DNA of 56,366 nucleotides from Nitrospira sp. Lineage in GTDB: Bacteria; Nitrospirota; Nitrospiria; Nitrospirales; Nitrospiraceae. This document shows, piece after piece, positions 16,559-24,013 of the stretch. Both the position numbers and the translations under genes were made by a program. The stretch covers positions 1-56,366 of the forward strand of contig JANDJJ010000003.1 of the NCBI GenBank assembly GCA_024330945.1, read 5' to 3'. The first letter of the stretch is position 1. Each line of letters begins with the position of its first letter. The notes under the pieces are model-generated. The model saw only the letters and a list, made by a program, of their open reading frames with translations. It was not told the origin of the DNA and did no database searches.

Positions 16559-17569
16559 GTGCTTCGCTACTTCTTACTGGCGCTCGGTCTTACCGTCCTC
16601 GGTTTTCTCATTTGGCACATCGGTCCCTTGAATATTTACGAGGCGGTTACCAAGCTCGGTCCCTCTGCCCTCGCGGTCATCCTCCTTCCCTCTTTCATTA
16701 TGTACACGGTCGAGGCCTACGGATGGAGAGTCGTGCTGGGGCCGGCCGGGCAAGCGGTGCCGTTTTGGCGGCTGTTGGCGATCAGAACGGCCGGAGAAGT
16801 CGTGAACATGACGACGCCGACGGCCTATTTGGGCGGCGAGCCGATCAAGGCCTATCTCCTCAACAAATACAACGTGCCGGTGGCGGAGGGAGCCGCTTCC
16901 GTGGTGATCGCCAAGACGACCATGACGATCGCCGAGGTCTGCTACATTTTAACGGGCATCGCGCTTGGGTTCCTGCTGCTGGGCGCGGGAGATTCGGCCG
17001 GCTATACGGTGACGGCGGCGTTGCTGAGTGTTGGCGTGCTGATCTGTTCGATCGCCGGGTTCGTTTTCGTGCAGCGCCGCGGCCTCTTTGCGTCGATTTT
17101 GGGGGTCGCCAGAGCGTTGCGAGTGCGAAACGCGTTTCTGGAGTCGCAGGAAGAACACCTGCGCTCGATCGACCGGACCATTCTGCATTTCTACCGCCAT
17201 CACCAACGGGTGTTCTATGTCTCGATCGGCGTGTATTTTTTCGGTTGGATGGCTGAATCGTTGGAAGTTCTGGTCATTCTGCACTATTTGGGCGGTCCGA
17301 CTGCCATCTTGTCGGCGTTTTCCATCGGCGCGCTCGCCGTCTTCATCAAAGGTGGGTCTTTTTTTATCCCCGGAAGCTTGGGCGCCCAGGACGGAGGAAA
17401 CGTGCTGTTGCTGAAGGCGTTCGGCTACAGTGAGGTGACCGGCTTGACCTTCGCGCTGTTGCGGCGATTCCGCGAGTTGGTTTGGATCGGCATCGGCCTG
17501 CTCTGCCTGGCGGTCATGGGAAAGAAAAAAGTCTACGGAGAAGAAGGGAACGTGGGGTTCCCCGGATAA
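16559..17569 (+). CDS. Flippase-like membrane protein (LPG synthase TM-domain family)
   Basis: A 336-residue polytopic protein with about eight hydrophobic segments and the family hallmarks of the lysylphosphatidylglycerol synthase transmembrane/flippase-like domain: RTAGEVVNMTTPTAYLGGEPIKAYLL near residue 80-105 and the C-terminal FIPGSLGAQDGG...LRRFRELVW motif. It lacks the soluble aminoacyl-transferase domain of MprF. It starts at a GTG 13 bases after the CDP-alcohol transferase stop, with GAGG upstream, and is almost certainly co-transcribed. Its position suggests that it moves the lipid made by this locus across the membrane. Confidence 0.85.
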   Translation: MLRYFLLALGLTVLGFLIWHIGPLNIYEAVTKLGPSALAVILLPSFIMYTVEAYGWRVVLGPAGQAVPFWRLLAIRTAGEVVNMTTPTAYLGGEPIKAYLLNKYNVPVAEGAASVVIAKTTMTIAEVCYILTGIALGFLLLGAGDSAGYTVTAALLSVGVLICSIAGFVFVQRRGLFASILGVARALRVRNAFLESQEEHLRSIDRTILHFYRHHQRVFYVSIGVYFFGWMAESLEVLVILHYLGGPTAILSAFSIGALAVFIKGGSFFIPGSLGAQDGGNVLLLKAFGYSEVTGLTFALLRRFRELVWIGIGLLCLAVMGKKKVYGEEGNVGFPG

Positions 17570-17776
17570 ACGTCCCTTGCGGCCGCGTCGACGTTCCTCT
17601 TGACTTTCAGAGCCAGGAAATTATCTGAGAGCCGTTGCTGATACTTGACCAGGTGGAGCGCGGAGCGCCCGACACCGGCGGAGTAGCGGCGGCATTGCAG
17701 TGTCTCCCCGTTTGGGCCGACTTCCCTCGTTTCCACCGATCAACCATGAAGGTTTTTGGAGAAAGGAGGAATCAAG

Positions 17777-18220
17777 ATGAACGGCTATCTTCCAAGCGTG
17801 ATTTCTTCTGTGCGAACCGATGAATTCGACCGACAGATCGATCAACTCTTCAACGAAGCGATGCGTGCGTTCGGCGCGTCCGACGGTCACGGTTTATGGG
17901 CTCCCGATTGCAACGTATGGGAGGACGACAACGGGTTTTCCATCCAGATGGCGTTGCCGGGGTGGGAGCCCAAAGACATTACGTTGGAAATGAACAACCA
18001 GGTTCTCACCATCAAAGGCGAGCGGAACGCGCAGCAGTCGGAGGGGCGGACGTATCACCTGCGCGAGATCGCGGAGGGGCGGTTCGCGCGGTTCTTCAAG
18101 CTGCCGGGTTTTGTCGATCAGGACAAGGCCTCCGCCACGTACAAACACGGTCTGTTGACCGTGACCTTCCCCAAAAAGGAAGAGGCGAAGCCTCGGCAGA
18201 TTCTGATCCAAGGTTCGTAA
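17777..18220 (+). CDS. Hsp20/alpha-crystallin small heat-shock protein
   Basis: A 147-residue protein with an alpha-crystallin domain: DCNVWEDDNGFSIQMALPGWEPKDITLEM, VLTIKGER, the FARFFKLPGFVDQDKASATYKHGLLTVTFPK block, and a C-terminal IL-x-I-type anchor (QILIQGS). It acts as an ATP-independent holdase for unfolding proteins. The ATG at 17777 is set by a strong GAAAGGAGG seven bases upstream; the track's TTG at 17756 is rejected. A weak TTGACT at 17600 lies upstream but has no convincing -10. A strong hairpin follows the stop. Confidence 0.93.
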   Translation: MNGYLPSVISSVRTDEFDRQIDQLFNEAMRAFGASDGHGLWAPDCNVWEDDNGFSIQMALPGWEPKDITLEMNNQVLTIKGERNAQQSEGRTYHLREIAEGRFARFFKLPGFVDQDKASATYKHGLLTVTFPKKEEAKPRQILIQGS

Positions 18221-18244
18221 CGGCCCGATTGCTGACATGAATGT

Positions 18245-18282
18245 ACGGGCCTCGCCGCGCGTTTCGCGCGGCGAGGTCCCGT
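18245..18282 (+). terminator. Hairpin terminator after hsp20
   Basis: CCTCGCCGCGC and GCGCGGCGAGG form a perfect 11-bp stem with a five-base loop, extended by ACGGG/CCCGT after one bulged base. It begins 24 bases after the hsp20 stop. No T-tract follows, but the stem is very stable. Confidence 0.6.
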
Positions 18283-18600
18283 GTGAACTGCGTTCGCCGG
18301 AAAAAAGAGTTTTGAAGGTAACCGGACGCGGTCAGGCACCAAAGAAAAGAAAACGGAGGGCACGGATGAGAGACGACGCATTGTGGCGGCGATGGCGAAA
18401 AGAGAACGGCGACAAAGAAGCGGAACAATCAGGACAGACCGGCGGGCGACGAGGCTCCGGCCCGTGGAGCAGAGTCGGCAGTCTGCGGGGGAAAGGGAGC
18501 GAACGCCACCGGCCTTCCACCGCGGAGTGTGCGGTAAAAAACGATTCGTCTTCATTAGTCGCTCGGCTTGTTTTAGGTCGGTAAATCGACTTCTCCTTTT
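18283..18600. other. Intergenic stretch without a convincing gene
   Basis: Between the hsp20 hairpin and the Shine-Dalgarno sequence of the next small gene there is no protein I can support. One 72-codon ORF (18366-18584) has a GGAGGG six bases before its ATG, but its product is a low-complexity, Arg- and Ser-rich chain with no recognisable fold, and overlapping ORFs exist on both strands. I leave it as a low-probability small gene. Confidence 0.5.
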
Positions 18601-18623
18601 GAGAAAGGAGGTGACCAGACAGG

Positions 18624-18809
18624 ATGGATTGGAGCTCGGTTATTGATGCCGGACTGGTGGTCACGGGAGCGATCGCGGCGCTCGCGATGGGACTCTCGAC
18701 CTTGTCCGTCGATCCCGGCGCCCCGTCCCTCTCCGAGTCGCCGGCGCGGGTCCAATCGCATCAGCAAGTGCATCAAATGGACCTCGAGTCGCTTCCCAAC
18801 GCTGCATGA
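18624..18809 (+). CDS. Small single-span membrane peptide, unknown
   Basis: A 61-residue product with one hydrophobic segment near the N-terminus (GLVVTGAIAALAMGLS) and a polar, Gln/His/Ser-containing tail. I recognise no family. Evidence that it is real: a textbook GAAAGGAGGTGA sits upstream of the ATG, and a perfect 11-bp hairpin closes the transcript just after the stop. It lies directly before cstA but is separated from it by that hairpin, so it is probably its own unit. Confidence 0.6.
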   Translation: MDWSSVIDAGLVVTGAIAALAMGLSTLSVDPGAPSLSESPARVQSHQQVHQMDLESLPNAA

Positions 18810-18836
18810 ATCTCACGTGTCACCAGTCAGTCGATG

Positions 18837-18865
18837 CGCGGGGAGAGGATCGATCTCTCCCCGCG
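18837..18865 (+). terminator. Terminator hairpin after the 61-residue gene
   Basis: CGCGGGGAGAG and CTCTCCCCGCG form a perfect 11-bp stem around GATCGAT, followed by TCGTCTTTCC. The partial T-rich tail supports a rho-independent terminator. Confidence 0.7.
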
Positions 18866-18923
18866 TCGTCTTTCCCGCACCGGCCGGCGTCTGACCCGTT
18901 CGACTTATGATAGGATGCCGCGC

Positions 18924-20939
18924 ATGAACGCGGCGATGAATCTCCTCTGGGTCGTACTTGCGACCGTCGGCGCGGTGGCCTTGGCCTTTGTGACGGGAGT
19001 CGTCCGTCCGGATGAAAAGGTCAACGGCCTCTGGCTGGTCGTGGCCGCGGCCTGCATCTATGTTCTGGCCTATCGTTTTTATGGTCGTTGGCTGGCAAGC
19101 CGGGTCGTGGAGTTGAACGATCGGCACGTGACGCCGGCGGTGCGGCTGAACGACGGCGTCAATTTCCATCCCACCAACAAGGCGTTGCTCTTCGGTCATC
19201 ACTTTGCGGCGATTGCGGGGGCAGGGCCGTTACTCGGTCCCGTGTTGGCGGCGCAATTCGGATTTCTGCCGGGGTTTCTGTGGCTCGTCATCGGCGCGGT
19301 GGTGGCTGGCGCAGTGCAGGACTTCATCATCCTGGTCGCGTCGATGCGGCGCAACGGGCGATCGCTGCCGGAAATCGCCCACGACGAGCTCGGCTCGGTC
19401 ACTGGGACGGCGACGGCTGTGGCGGTGCTGTTTATCGTGGTGGTGGCGTTGGCCGGACTGGGGTTTGCCGTAGTGAACGCGCTCTACCACAATGCCTGGG
19501 GTACCTTCACGATCGCGATGACGATTCCCATCGGCCTCATGATGGGGTTCTATCTCCAGAAGTTCCGTCCCGGAGCGGTGGGGGAAGTCTCCGTGCTCGG
19601 CGTGCTGTTGCTGATCGCGGCGGTGTTGTTCGGTCGGGTCGTCGCCCAGTCCTCCTATGCCTGGCTGTTTGAGTTCGACAGACCGACGCTGGTGTGGTTG
19701 TTGGCCGGTTACGGTTTTCTGGCGTCGGTGTTGCCCGGCTGGATGTTGCTGGTTCCGCGCGGGTACCTCTCGACGTTCATGAAATTGGGCGTGGTCGTGC
19801 TGCTCGGTCTGGGGGTCATCCTCATGGCTCCGACCATCGAGATGCCGCGCGTGACTCGGTTTGCGGCGGGCGGCGGGCCGATTATTCCCGGGACGCTCTT
19901 TCCCTTTCTGTTTATCACGATCGCCTGCGGGGCGATTTCGGGGTTTCATTCGTTGGTGTCGTCGGGCACGACGCCCAAGATGATCGAGCGAGAATCGCAG
20001 GCGGTGGTGGGCTACGCCGCCATGCTCTTGGAAAGTTTCGTCGGCGTGATGGCGTTGATCGCGGCGTCGGTGTTGATCCCCGGAGACTATCTGGCGATCA
20101 ACACGACGTTGAGCGACGAAGCCTTGGCCGCCCTGGGCTTCGCCCCCGCTCGGATCGCCGAGCTGTCGCAGTTGGTTGAAGTGGACGTGGCCGGCCGGCC
20201 GGGCGGCGCGGTGTCGTTGGCCGTCGGCATGGCGTCGATCTTCACCGCTTTGCCGGGGATGGCCGGGTTGATGGCCTATTGGTATCAATTCGCCCTGGTC
20301 TTCGAGGCCTTGTTCATCCTGACGACGATCGACACGGGAACCCGCGTGGCTCGCTATTTGATCCAGGAAATGACCGGGCGCGTCTACGCGCCGTGTCGCC
20401 GGATGAATTGGTGGCCCGGCGTGGTGATCAGCAGCGGGGTGGTGGTGGGGGCATGGGCCTACCTGATCGGGACGGGCAGTATCTCGACCATTTGGCCGAT
20501 GTTCGGCGCGGCCAATCAATTGCTGGGCATGTTGGCCCTCTGTATCGGCACGACGGTGCTGATCAAGATGTGGAAGTCGTCGTATCTGTGGGTGACGGCG
20601 CTGCCCATGCTTTTTGTGGGGGCGATTACGTTGAGCGGGTCCTATGAGATGTTTTGGCTGTTCCTTGGGAAGGCGTCGGCCGCCGGGACGGGGCAGGCGT
20701 TTGCATTGTACCTGGATGCCGCGCTGGTGGGGGTGGTGGCGTTGTTGGGAGCGATCGTCTTGATCGATGGTCTGAAACAATGGTACGGCTATGTAATCTT
20801 GAAAAAGCCGTTCGTGTCGAGCGAGGTGATCATCATGGCAGGTGGAGGGTCAGCGGGGCGGACGAGGACGGCCGCGAGCGGGGACGATCATGATTCGACA
20901 GGGAGATTCAGGATGCCGCATGGATCAGGCTGTTGCTGA
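18924..20939 (+). CDS. cstA: CstA family peptide/pyruvate transporter
   Basis: A long polytopic protein (671 residues from the ATG chosen here) with the CstA hallmarks: GLWLVVAAACIYVLAYRFYGRW, NDGVNFHPTNKALLFGHHFAAIAGAGPLLGPVLAAQFG, AVQDFIILVASMRRNGRSLPEIA, and the SGFHSLVSSGTTPKM motif. CstA family members take up peptides or pyruvate during carbon limitation. The track starts at 18834, inside the upstream terminator. I prefer the ATG at 18924 (AGGA eight bases before it, MNAAMNLLW) with 18915 as an alternative. The last 25 residues are a basic, Gly/Ser-rich tail ending in Cys-Cys. Confidence 0.92.
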   Translation: MNAAMNLLWVVLATVGAVALAFVTGVVRPDEKVNGLWLVVAAACIYVLAYRFYGRWLASRVVELNDRHVTPAVRLNDGVNFHPTNKALLFGHHFAAIAGAGPLLGPVLAAQFGFLPGFLWLVIGAVVAGAVQDFIILVASMRRNGRSLPEIAHDELGSVTGTATAVAVLFIVVVALAGLGFAVVNALYHNAWGTFTIAMTIPIGLMMGFYLQKFRPGAVGEVSVLGVLLLIAAVLFGRVVAQSSYAWLFEFDRPTLVWLLAGYGFLASVLPGWMLLVPRGYLSTFMKLGVVVLLGLGVILMAPTIEMPRVTRFAAGGGPIIPGTLFPFLFITIACGAISGFHSLVSSGTTPKMIERESQAVVGYAAMLLESFVGVMALIAASVLIPGDYLAINTTLSDEALAALGFAPARIAELSQLVEVDVAGRPGGAVSLAVGMASIFTALPGMAGLMAYWYQFALVFEALFILTTIDTGTRVARYLIQEMTGRVYAPCRRMNWWPGVVISSGVVVGAWAYLIGTGSISTIWPMFGAANQLLGMLALCIGTTVLIKMWKSSYLWVTALPMLFVGAITLSGSYEMFWLFLGKASAAGTGQAFALYLDAALVGVVALLGAIVLIDGLKQWYGYVILKKPFVSSEVIIMAGGGSAGRTRTAASGDDHDSTGRFRMPHGSGCC

Positions 20940-21077
20940 GCGGGCTTACCCGTTCTTCCGTCCGGGAGAGCGTCGCGCTCGTTCCGTCGATGTCCGTCCG
21001 CCTCTCGCGGTGTTCCTCGAAGAAACGAGTGTCAAGGGAGCCGCCTTGCCCGGATAAACGGAAGAGAGGAGGAGATC

Positions 21078-21575
21078 GTGGCGGAACAGTATTCATTCGA
21101 CGTGGTGTCGGAAGTGAATATGCAGGAGCTGAAGAATGCGCTGGATCAGGCGAACAAGGAGATCAAGCAACGGTTCGACTTCAAGGACACAAAGACGGAG
21201 ATCACCTTGAAGGAAAAAGAAAAGGAACTGGTCGTGGTGTCGGACGACGACTACAAACTGAAAGCGGTGCAGGATGTCATCAAGACCAAGTGCGTGAAGC
21301 GCGGCGTGTCGCTCAAAGCCTTCGACTATGGGACCGTGGAGCCGGCGCTGGGCGGGACGGTCCGGCAAACCGCGAAAATTCAAAGCGGACTGGCGACGGA
21401 AAAGGCGAAGGAGGTCGTCAAGGCGATCAAGGATTCAAAGTTGAAGGTGCAGGCGCAGATTCAAGGTGACCAGGTGCGGGTGTTGGGAAAGAGCAAGGAC
21501 GAGTTGCAGGCGACCATCGCGTTTCTCAAGGGCAAAGATTTCGGCATCGATTTGCAGTTCACGAATTATCGTTAA
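21078..21575 (+). CDS. yajQ: YajQ family nucleotide-binding protein
   Basis: A 165-residue protein matching YajQ along its length: an N-terminal YSFDVVSEVNMQELKNALDQ, then KQRFDFKDTKTEI and the C-terminal FLKGKDFGIDLQFTNYR that closes the family. YajQ homologues bind RNA/nucleotides, and some bind cyclic di-GMP. The start is a GTG with GAGGAGGAG five bases upstream. It stands alone between cstA and the propeller lipoprotein. With the PilZ protein at 8.7-9.1 kb it is a second possible c-di-GMP receptor in the window. Confidence 0.95.
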   Translation: MAEQYSFDVVSEVNMQELKNALDQANKEIKQRFDFKDTKTEITLKEKEKELVVVSDDDYKLKAVQDVIKTKCVKRGVSLKAFDYGTVEPALGGTVRQTAKIQSGLATEKAKEVVKAIKDSKLKVQAQIQGDQVRVLGKSKDELQATIAFLKGKDFGIDLQFTNYR

Positions 21576-21632
21576 AGTCCAGAGGCGGAAACGGCCCGTC
21601 TCTGCGAGAGGACGTATCGTTCTTTGTCTTCC

Positions 21633-22664
21633 ATGAAGAGAGTCGGTGGTGTGGTCGGCGTCCTGCTCTTGGCGTGCGCGGCCCTGAGCGGGGGGTGCAA
21701 TCGCAGCGACGCGATCGTCGTGATTCAGCCGCATCCCGCCAATCCCGACATTCTGTACGTGGCGACCAACGATTACATTTACAAGACGCGGGACGGAGGC
21801 CAGACGTGGGTCAATCTGTCCCAAGGGATGAGTCATTCGCGCGTCATCGCTCTGGCGATCGATCCGGTCTATCCGGCGACGGTGTACGCGGGAACAAAGG
21901 GAGACGCGGTGTACAAAAGTCACGATGGAGGCCAGCGGTGGATCTCCATGCGGAGGGGGTTGGATGACGCGACGATTACCTCGGTTGTCAATCAGTTGCT
22001 CTTTGATCCAGCCGACAGCCGACACCTCTTTGCGGCGACGACCATGGGCGTGTTTGAAACGAAGAATGGCGGAGAACATTGGGTCAAAAAAATGGAGGGT
22101 ATGAAGGAGGTGCTGATGGTGACGGCGCTGGGAATGGATCCGACGCGCCGAACCGTGCTGTACGCCGGCACGAGCGGCGGCGTGTACAAGTCCGTCGATC
22201 AAGCCGGCCATTGGGAGCCGGTGAATAACGGTCTGGTGCCGCCGAATTTGCTCAAGACCTCCCGCGCTTTGAACGTCACCTCCGTCCAGGTCGATCCCTA
22301 CGAGCCGGACACCGTCTATGCCGCGACCTTGACCGGGCTCTACAAAACGACGGACGGGGCCAAATCGTGGAAGCGGATCGGCGAATCGCTGGCCGATCAG
22401 ATGATCGTGGCGATGGTCGTGGACCGGGCGCGGAGGGGCGCGGTGTATCTCGCCGGGCGGGATGGGATTCACCGGAGTGAGGACGGGGGGGACACGTGGA
22501 AGACGATCAATCGGGGGTTGGCCACGATGAATGTCCGATCGTTGGTTCAGAGCGAGACGGCCCCTCGGCTCTTCTACGCCGGCACGAACGGGAGCGGGTT
22601 ATATCGAAGTCGCGACGCCGGAGATACCTGGGAAGCCATGCCGTCGGTAACGGATCGGCGCTGA
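21633..22664 (+). CDS. Asp-box (BNR/sortilin-like) beta-propeller lipoprotein
   Basis: A 343-residue protein. The N-terminus is a lipoprotein signal: basic start, hydrophobic GVVGVLLLACAALS and a lipobox-like LSGGC, so it is probably anchored to a membrane by lipid. The rest is repeats of the Asp-box type (YKTRDGGQTW, YKSHDGGQRW, FETKNGGEHW, YKTTDGAKSW, HRSEDGGDTW, YRSRDAGDTW), each preceded by an LYVATN/VYAGT strand, which predicts a beta-propeller of about six to seven blades. Such proteins are scaffolds or glycan-binding modules; no catalytic residues are evident. I prefer the ATG at 21633 over the track's TTG at 21624. Confidence 0.85.
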   Translation: MKRVGGVVGVLLLACAALSGGCNRSDAIVVIQPHPANPDILYVATNDYIYKTRDGGQTWVNLSQGMSHSRVIALAIDPVYPATVYAGTKGDAVYKSHDGGQRWISMRRGLDDATITSVVNQLLFDPADSRHLFAATTMGVFETKNGGEHWVKKMEGMKEVLMVTALGMDPTRRTVLYAGTSGGVYKSVDQAGHWEPVNNGLVPPNLLKTSRALNVTSVQVDPYEPDTVYAATLTGLYKTTDGAKSWKRIGESLADQMIVAMVVDRARRGAVYLAGRDGIHRSEDGGDTWKTINRGLATMNVRSLVQSETAPRLFYAGTNGSGLYRSRDAGDTWEAMPSVTDRR

Positions 22665-22676
22665 GCCGAACGGACG

Positions 22677-23756
22677 CTAGCGGCGGCGGTTCAGATCGGA
22701 GTCCCCGATGGAAGGACCGACGCCGCGCAACGGGATGGTCGATGCTCCGCCCCGGTTTTGTGTCTTGTCGATTTCAAAGCCGGTGCTGTTGGGAAGAGTA
22801 GTCTCTTCCGTTTCCATGCCGGGTCGGTGGGGAAGGAGGCTGTCATGCACGGCCTCGCCGCGCCTCGGGCGAAGGGATTCGTTGACGTTGCTGTACGGGG
22901 AGACGGCCGCGCCGATATCGGCGCCGAAGTGAGAGTTGAGCATCGTCTCTTCGATGTCGCCGCCGATTCTGGTCGGCAAGGTCGTATCCTGGATATCCAT
23001 TCCGGTAGGGGCCGAAGACGGCGGTTGTTTGGCCCGGAAGTCCCTTCGAACGGCTTCTTCTTCCTCTTGGAGGAGCAGCCTGGTCCGTCCGGCCGTTTCG
23101 TAATCCTGCTCCTCCAGGTTTTGCCGCAAGTCGCCGAGCCTTTCCAGACGTTGCCGAAGGCTTATCAAGTCCTCACGCGCGCGTGCGACCGTGCCGACGA
23201 TTTCGCTCAACGTGAATTGCCGCGCGACCGTCCCCAGCTTTGGCGCCTCTCCCGCTCCGCCGCCGAGCCCATCGCTGCCGGATCCGACCCCGAAACCGGC
23301 GGCGTTAAAAATGCCGTTGTGCTGGACCGCGTGGAGGATATGGTTCGCTTCGTCGATCAAAAGAAAGATCTCTCTGGGCGCCTCGTCGTCGGTCACACAA
23401 CAGGCAAGGAAATGTCGATAGCGATCCGAAAACCGTGCGGCCGCACTCTGTAGATCGACGATCTTAATGGGGACCCTATCCGGGAGGTCGTACCCCAACC
23501 GCTTCGCCTCCTCTTGAAACGATTCATCTTCCCGTCCGTCATACAGCGGGTGACACCCGCCTTTGGGTTTCGCCGAAATCTGCTGGTCTCGAGTCTTGTC
23601 GGGGCACCAATAGATGGGTGCCGGGGGATTGAGCGGATTGTCCGGATTGAAGTTCTTGGCCTCAGGTCGGCCTGAGCCAGAAAATGCGGCAAGGGACAGG
23701 GCGAAAGAAGAAAAAATAACAAAGGAGCGCTTGCTGAGTTGGTGAGGGAGCAACAT
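22677..23756 (-). CDS. Exported protein with coiled coil and 13-residue repeats
   Basis: A 359-residue protein with an N-terminal signal peptide (RSFVIFSSFALSLAAFSGSG). Residues 50-150 contain four Cys, a domain I do not recognise. A glycine-rich linker (GVGSGSDGLGGGAG) is followed by a coiled coil at about 180-235 (LISLRQRLERLGDLRQNLEEQ). The last 115 residues are degenerate repeats of roughly 13 residues with consensus P-x-x-x-G-x-(D/E)-I-x-(E/D)-T-x-L (for example PTRIGGDIEETML and PHRPGMETEETTL). It converges with the propeller lipoprotein with only 12 bases between stops. Function unknown; the layout suggests an envelope structural protein. Confidence 0.75.
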   Translation of the reverse strand: MLLPHQLSKRSFVIFSSFALSLAAFSGSGRPEAKNFNPDNPLNPPAPIYWCPDKTRDQQISAKPKGGCHPLYDGREDESFQEEAKRLGYDLPDRVPIKIVDLQSAAARFSDRYRHFLACCVTDDEAPREIFLLIDEANHILHAVQHNGIFNAAGFGVGSGSDGLGGGAGEAPKLGTVARQFTLSEIVGTVARAREDLISLRQRLERLGDLRQNLEEQDYETAGRTRLLLQEEEEAVRRDFRAKQPPSSAPTGMDIQDTTLPTRIGGDIEETMLNSHFGADIGAAVSPYSNVNESLRPRRGEAVHDSLLPHRPGMETEETTLPNSTGFEIDKTQNRGGASTIPLRGVGPSIGDSDLNRRR

Positions 23757-23838
23757 GCGAACATTCTCCGGCTCAATCCCTTGGAAGTCAACGAAACGTC
23801 AGGAACCAGCAAAATGATTTGGTGTGGAGGAGGAAATA

Positions 23839-23868
23839 ATGAAGGCGGAAAAGAAGACGCCGCCGTGA
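23839..23868 (+). other. Nine-codon ORF with a strong ribosome-binding site
   Basis: GGAGGAGG stands five bases before ATG, opening MKAEKKTPP then TGA. It lies just upstream of the rsmH promoter region, where mraZ usually sits. It could be a leader peptide, a remnant of a lost gene start, or chance. Confidence 0.3.
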
Positions 23869-23951
23869 TCAACCGGTATCGTCACCGTTGAGAGTACAAA
23901 ACCAGTTGAGAATTCAGGCGATGTCAGAGGTTTCAGACACTGAAATTTTCA

Positions 23952-23979
23952 TTGACAATGACAATGTGGGGAGTATACT
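23952..23979 (+). promoter_or_regulatory. Sigma-70 promoter at the head of the dcw cluster
   Basis: TTGACA (23952-23957), a 16-base spacer and TATACT (23974-23979): eleven of twelve consensus bases. A transcript would start near 23986, about 28-46 bases before the likely rsmH start codons. It lies inside the over-long ORF given in the track. Confidence 0.65.
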
Positions 23980-23985
23980 CCCCAC
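23966..23985. repeat. Perfect 20-bp palindrome over the -10 box
   Basis: GTGGGGAGTATACTCCCCAC is identical to its reverse complement. The promoter -10 hexamer lies across its centre. A protein dimer bound here would block RNA polymerase, so an operator is likely. A further GTGGG follows eleven bases downstream (TGTGTGGGTGG). Confidence 0.9.
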
Positions 23986-24013
23986 CTGTGTGGGTGGAAG
24001 TGGAGCAATTTGG

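Noticed and set aside
18366-18584. 72-codon ORF with GGAGGG upstream
   Set aside because: The product is a low-complexity Arg/Ser/Gly chain, and other frames overlap it on both strands. The ribosome-binding site alone is not enough.
19230-20780. 516-codon minus-strand ORF opposite cstA
   Set aside because: Low-complexity His/Arg/Gln-rich sequence, antisense to a well-supported transporter.
23888-24013. N-terminal extension of RsmH
   Set aside because: These 42 residues precede the family start, and the stretch holds a near-consensus promoter with a palindrome. It is better read as regulatory DNA, though an ATG at 23921 keeps the longer form possible.
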